From: Oscillospiraceae bacterium
Lineage (GTDB): Bacteria > Bacillota > Clostridia > Oscillospirales > CAG-272
Direction: 5' to 3'
DNA: 51,453 nt
NCBI GenBank assembly: GCA_015063725.1
Contig: SVTP01000012.1
Location: forward strand, 1 to 51,453
Below the pieces are notes generated by a model. It saw only the letters and a program-made list of their open reading frames with translations. It ran no database searches and was not told the DNA's origin. Below, one piece after another: positions 48,402 to 51,453 of the stretch. A program made the translations under genes and the position numbers. Positions within the stretch are counted from its first letter, which is position 1. The number at the start of each line of letters is the position of its first letter.

Positions 48402-49793
48402 ATGAAAAAGATATCCCTTTTGTTGGCGATGGGGCTTTTGCTCGGCCTTTTGCCCGGATGCAATACAGGCGATGATACACCTGCTGTCACCACTCCCGAT
48501 GCATCTACTCCCGTTGCCACCCCCGAGGAAACCACGCCTGAGGCGACCACTCCGGAAGTGACCACCCCCGAGGAGACCACTCCTGCGCCTGTCGTACCCG
48601 ACGTGCCCAAGAGCTTTCATTTGGAGATCGGCGAGCCGATCGTGGTAACGCAAGGGGCTGTTGGTGACAACGCATGGGGACACAATCAGTTCCCGGGACT
48701 TTCTTATACGCTTGACGGCAACATCCTTGCCACGTGGTGTTATTCCAATGATACTATTGACGACTACGTTGATGTATATCGAAAAAAGGTCTCGACCGAC
48801 GGTGGCTTGACTTGGAGCGACGACGAGTCGCTTTGCATGGTTCCCGATAAGCTCCAAATGAACAACGGCAAGTATTTTGCAGGCTTCGAGCGCGCCAACG
48901 CGCACTACGCTACTTGGCAAAACGAATACACGCCTGCCATGACGTGGGGAACGAACGGCGGCTATAAACTCTATTTTGCCGAGGATATGCCCAAAAACGA
49001 TGACACCACCGTTTGGGGTTATGAATACGATCCCGACACCAATACTACAGAGAAGTTTGAGTGCACCATCAACTGGCTGCACGCTCCTTTGACGGAGTTT
49101 CCCGGCGGCAAGATCTATCCCATGACGCAAATGTTTGCCTTGAGCCAGGATGGTATTATTGTTGTGGACGGTGTTATGTATCTGGCAATGTATTTTTACG
49201 GCTTTAACTGCTATTCTGCTACGCGCGAATATGCGGTTTCCGATTTTTCCAAATACTATTCCACCTACATCTTTTCTTCCGAGGATAACGGCCGCACGTG
49301 GAACTGGCTCTCGCAACTCATTCCCACGTCCGACATCAAATTTTCCGAGGGACTTTGCGAGCCCAACCTCAACGTAATGCCCGATGGCTCGATTATGATT
49401 TTGATGCGCAGCGGCGGTGATAGCAAGCCCTGCTACTGGGCGCGTTCCACCAACATGTGCAAGTCCTGGAGCGTGATCAAAAAGTTTGATGATATCGGCG
49501 TTCTGCCGCAAATGGTAACGCTCTCCTCGGGTGTCAGCATTGCTACCTACGGTCGCCCCTATATGCGCATTCGCGCAACGTCCGATCCCACGGGCAAAAA
49601 GTGGCAGGAAGCCCAGACCGTTGACCTCGCCTCGGGCGAGAATAACTCCTCGTGCTATTACACCGATCTGCTCGCCCTCGATGATACCCACGCCCTGTGG
49701 ATCTATTCCGATTTCAAATATCCCAACGCCGACGGCGTTCCCGTAAAGTCGATCATCGTCCGTGTCATCACGGTTGTGTTTGATGAGGAGTAG
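48402..49793 (+). CDS. Sialidase-superfamily (BNR-repeat) lipoprotein
   Basis: 463-residue exported lipoprotein: lipobox LLPGC (Cys20), a Thr/Pro/Glu linker of PEETT units (about 31-66), then a beta-propeller-like domain (about 70-463). Asp-box motifs are seen in STDGGLTW, SSEDNGRTW and a variant STNMCKSW. An Arg in ILMRSG and RPYMRIRA could belong to the active site, but the full sialidase Arg triad is not established. It may act on, or bind, a host glycan. ATG has GGAGG 9 nt upstream. A single-gene unit facing the TIM-barrel gene. Confidence 0.85.
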   Translation: MKKISLLLAMGLLLGLLPGCNTGDDTPAVTTPDASTPVATPEETTPEATTPEVTTPEETTPAPVVPDVPKSFHLEIGEPIVVTQGAVGDNAWGHNQFPGLSYTLDGNILATWCYSNDTIDDYVDVYRKKVSTDGGLTWSDDESLCMVPDKLQMNNGKYFAGFERANAHYATWQNEYTPAMTWGTNGGYKLYFAEDMPKNDDTTVWGYEYDPDTNTTEKFECTINWLHAPLTEFPGGKIYPMTQMFALSQDGIIVVDGVMYLAMYFYGFNCYSATREYAVSDFSKYYSTYIFSSEDNGRTWNWLSQLIPTSDIKFSEGLCEPNLNVMPDGSIMILMRSGGDSKPCYWARSTNMCKSWSVIKKFDDIGVLPQMVTLSSGVSIATYGRPYMRIRATSDPTGKKWQEAQTVDLASGENNSSCYYTDLLALDDTHALWIYSDFKYPNADGVPVKSIIVRVITVVFDEE

Positions 49794-49801
49794 GGGAGTT
49801 T

Positions 49802-49862
49802 TTCGGGGGAGACCTTTTTGCAAAAAGGTCTCCCCCGAACCCCCTCCCAAAAACTCTCTAAC
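49802..49862 (+). repeat. A element, copy A10
   Basis: Perfect 18-bp stem TTCGGGGGAGACCTTTTT (49802-49819) with its complement (49822-49839) and the tail CCCCCTCCCAAAAACTCTCT. Forward orientation, 8 nt after the lipoprotein stop. Confidence 0.85.
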
Positions 49863-49883
49863 AAAGGGTCAAAAGGGGAAGCC

Positions 49884-49983
49884 GTTAGTTCACGAATGGA
49901 CGGTCGACGCAAGTCATAAAGGCTCGCTTTTGCTGCCGCGAGCGCGTGAGCACCACCAAGACCCCACGCGCTAAGAAAGTTGA
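49884..49983. repeat. B element, copy B4
   Basis: Starts GTTAGTTCACGAATGGACGG, contains GCTTTTGCTGCCGCGAGCGC and CCACCAAGACCCC shared with B1, and ends GCTAAGAAAGTTGA. Confidence 0.7.
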
Positions 49984-49996
49984 TTTGCGATAATAC

Positions 49997-50070
49997 GGGA
50001 GCACCAAGGCACTCCCCTACCTTCCAAGACTTAATGTACTCTCGTAGGGGAGGGGGCTTGCTCCTCCCGA
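49997..50070. repeat. Pair of C elements in inverted orientation
   Basis: CGGGAGCACCAAGGCACTCC followed by CCTACC (reverse copy, 49997-50022) and GTAGGGGAGGGGGCTTGCTC CTCCCG (forward copy, 50044-50069). Each is a hairpin of the GTAGGGG family. Confidence 0.6.
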
Positions 50071-50092
50071 ATAACTTTAAAATCATAATGAT

Positions 50093-50228
50093 AAAAGGGA
50101 TAGCAAACGGCGTGCACAGTTAGCGGTAAATTGAAACTCAATTTACGCCGTTCTAAAATATTCCGTTTTTGCAAGCGAAAACGAAATATTTTCAAAACGA
50201 TGTGCAGACCGAATATGCTATCCCTTTT
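50093..50228. other. 136-bp three-way-junction element (candidate structured RNA or MITE)
   Basis: Outer perfect 13-bp arms AAAAGGGATAGCA (50093-50105) and complement (50216-50228), continued inward by CGG..TGCACA/TGTGCA..CCG. Inside are two hairpins: P2 50123-50148 (TAAATTGA with TCAATTTA) and P3 50155-50192 (AAAATATT..CGTTTT with AAAACG..AATATTTT). The whole folds like a cloverleaf on both strands. It has no open frame and no terminator tail. Confidence 0.6.
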
Positions 50229-50240
50229 GCTATTCCTCTG

Positions 50241-50302
50241 TTAGAAAGTTTTTTCGGAAGGGGTGCGGGGAACCCTTTTTTACTTAAAAAAGGGTTCCCC
50301 GC
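50241..50302 (-). repeat. A element, copy A11
   Basis: Reverse copy: stem TGCGGGGAACCCTTTTT (50264-50280) with its complement to 50303, tail TTAGAAAGTTTTTTCGGAAG. It lies about 19 nt beyond the stop of the minus-strand TIM-barrel gene. Confidence 0.85.
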
Positions 50303-50321
50303 AATCATTTCCCAAACGCCC

Positions 50322-51290
50322 TTACGCCCAAGCCATGGTGGTGGGTTTTTCTTCTTCGATGATGATGCTCTTGGTGAAAGCAACTGCCTTGCGCAGACCT
50401 TCGTCAATGCTCATAACGCTGTCCTCATGCTCGATGGAGAGGACGCGGTCATAGCCGCAGAGACGGAGATTGGAAACGAGGTCACGCCAGTAGATCTCGT
50501 CGTTGCCATAGCCAACGGTGCGGAAAACCCACGCGCGGTGGAGCTCGTCGCTGTAATGCTTGGTGTCAAGCACGCCGTTCTTTGCAACGTTGTATTTGTC
50601 AATCTTGGTGTCCTTTGCGTGAACGTGGTAGATGGCACCCTCAAGCTCGCGGATAGCGGCAACAGGGTCGATGCCTTGCCAAATGAGGTGAGAGGGGTCA
50701 AAGTTCGCGCCAAGAACAGGTCCGACTGCTGCACGCAGAGCGAGCAGAGTTTCGGGGTTGTAAACGCAGAAGCCGGGGTGCATTTCAAATGCGATGTGGG
50801 GTACGTTGTGCGCCAGAGCAAACGCGCCTGCTTCCTTCCAGTAGGGAATGAGCTTTTCGTTCCATTGCCATTCCTTAATAGCAAGGTAGTCATCGGGCCA
50901 AGCGCAGGTTACCCAGTTGGGGTACTTTGCGGTCTCGCAGTCGCCGGGGCAACCCGAGAAGGTGATAATGGTGTCAATGCCCATCTTCTCAGCGAGAAGG
51001 ACAGCGTTGCGGAAGTCCTTGTCGTACTGAGCAGCGATCTCCTTGTTGGGATGCAGAGCATTGCCGTGAGCGGCAAGAGCGCAGACCTCAACATCGTATT
51101 TCTTGAGAAGCGCGATGAACTCGTTGTACTTGTTTTCGTCAGCAAGCAGCTCTTCGGGGTTGCAGTGAGCCTTGCCGGGGTAACCACCCGCACCAAGCTC
51201 AACGGTGTGAACGCCAAGACCGGTCAGAATTTGCAGAGTTTCTTCCAAGCTCTTTTGACCGTAAAGATTTGCTAAAACACTTAATTTCAT
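50322..51290 (-). CDS. Sugar phosphate isomerase/epimerase (xylose isomerase-like TIM barrel)
   Basis: 322 residues of the AP endonuclease 2/IolE-like TIM barrel. Metal-site segments: VELGAGGYPG (Glu), CALAAHGNALHP (His), FEMHPGF (Glu), GANFDPSHLIW (Asp/His), YHVHAKDTKI (His/Asp) and LSIEHED (Glu). The pattern agrees with sugar isomerases or epimerases; the substrate could be an inositol or keto-sugar. The ATG at 51290 has AGAGGAAA 7 nt upstream. Its 3' end faces the sialidase-fold gene across repeats. Confidence 0.92.
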   Translation of the reverse strand: MKLSVLANLYGQKSLEETLQILTGLGVHTVELGAGGYPGKAHCNPEELLADENKYNEFIALLKKYDVEVCALAAHGNALHPNKEIAAQYDKDFRNAVLLAEKMGIDTIITFSGCPGDCETAKYPNWVTCAWPDDYLAIKEWQWNEKLIPYWKEAGAFALAHNVPHIAFEMHPGFCVYNPETLLALRAAVGPVLGANFDPSHLIWQGIDPVAAIRELEGAIYHVHAKDTKIDKYNVAKNGVLDTKHYSDELHRAWVFRTVGYGNDEIYWRDLVSNLRLCGYDRVLSIEHEDSVMSIDEGLRKAVAFTKSIIIEEEKPTTMAWA

Positions 51291-51342
51291 AGTCGTTTCC
51301 TCTTTTCTTTTATGTAAGTATTTATGTAGTTTTTTCGTGTGG

Positions 51343-51373
51343 AGCGGGCGATTCGTGAATCGCCCCTACGAGT
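51343..51373. repeat. C element, copy near the right edge
   Basis: GAGCGGGCGATTCGTGAATC followed by GCCCCTACGAG, a hairpin (GGGCGATTC/GAATCGCCC) of the GTAGGGG family in reverse orientation. Nothing else is visible between the gene start and the window end. Confidence 0.7.
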
Positions 51374-51453
51374 AAGATGAAGCTTTAATGTGCATCGAAA
51401 GACAAATTGCAATTTTTGCAAATATCTCTTTCGTGATCCTCGGAGAATTTTAT

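Noticed and set aside
50169..51275. 368-codon plus-strand frame opposite the TIM-barrel gene
   Set aside because: It starts inside repeats and lies antisense to a clear isomerase gene.

Overview
The window looks like chromosomal DNA of an uncultured, probably gut-dwelling, member of the Clostridia (Firmicutes). The clues are a SAM-I riboswitch on metK, a T-box leader, strong AGGAGG ribosome sites, near-consensus sigma-A promoters with 17-bp spacers, and families such as VanZ, a SleB-type hydrolase, DUF1576, RecD2, ComF and BspA-like leucine-rich repeat lipoproteins. No rRNA, tRNA, phage, plasmid or CRISPR locus was seen. I found about 42 protein genes in short, well-spaced transcription units on both strands.

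Layout. 0.1-4.4 kb: minus-strand operon comM, MATE exporter, CDF metal exporter. 4.5-11.1 kb: LRR lipoprotein, SleB-like hydrolase (minus), HAD phosphatase, AT-rich GNAT, three small unrecognised proteins, a VanZ/metallophosphoesterase fusion, thioredoxin. 11.1-14.4 kb: an AraC regulator read in frame into glucosamine-6-phosphate deaminase (minus), divergent from an N-acetylhexosamine kinase-like gene. 14.4-16.5 kb: a 692-residue protein with eight 70-residue zinc-ribbon units and an inserted nuclease-like domain. 16.6-17.2 kb: MITE-like repeat and the SAM-I leader. 17.2-24.6 kb: metK, recD2-comF, mreB, pepD. 24.8-31.4 kb: small membrane protein, then an operon of HAD, TldD, TldE, DUF1576 and a polysaccharide deacetylase lipoprotein. 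31.5-38.4 kb: radical SAM protein (minus), mntP, mscS, a heterodimeric ABC exporter with pncC. 38.6-40 kb: aspartokinase (minus). 40-48.3 kb: a T-box operon of eight genes. 48.3-51.3 kb: sialidase-fold lipoprotein converging on a TIM-barrel isomerase.

The most striking system is the 40.1-48.3 kb operon. A complete T-box leader, whose specifier I read as UAC (tyrosine), precedes an acyl-CoA ligase, iorA, iorB, a PaaK-type arylacetate-CoA ligase, a double-ACT protein and a hotdog thioesterase. T-boxes switch genes on when the cognate tRNA is uncharged, so this arrangement argues that indolepyruvate oxidoreductase runs in the carboxylating direction here. It would make aromatic amino acids, especially tyrosine, from scavenged aryl acids rather than ferment them.

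Intergenic DNA is dominated by three dispersed repeat families. The A element (eleven copies) is a perfect or near-perfect GGGGGAAC-type hairpin followed by a conserved ACCCCTTCAAAAACT tail. In nine of eleven copies it sits 7-19 nt after a stop codon, oriented with the gene, and is found at genes that lack a U-tract terminator. Three convergent gene junctions carry an A-B-A-inverted arrangement. A 136-bp element at 50.09-50.23 kb folds into a three-way junction and is a candidate structured RNA or MITE.
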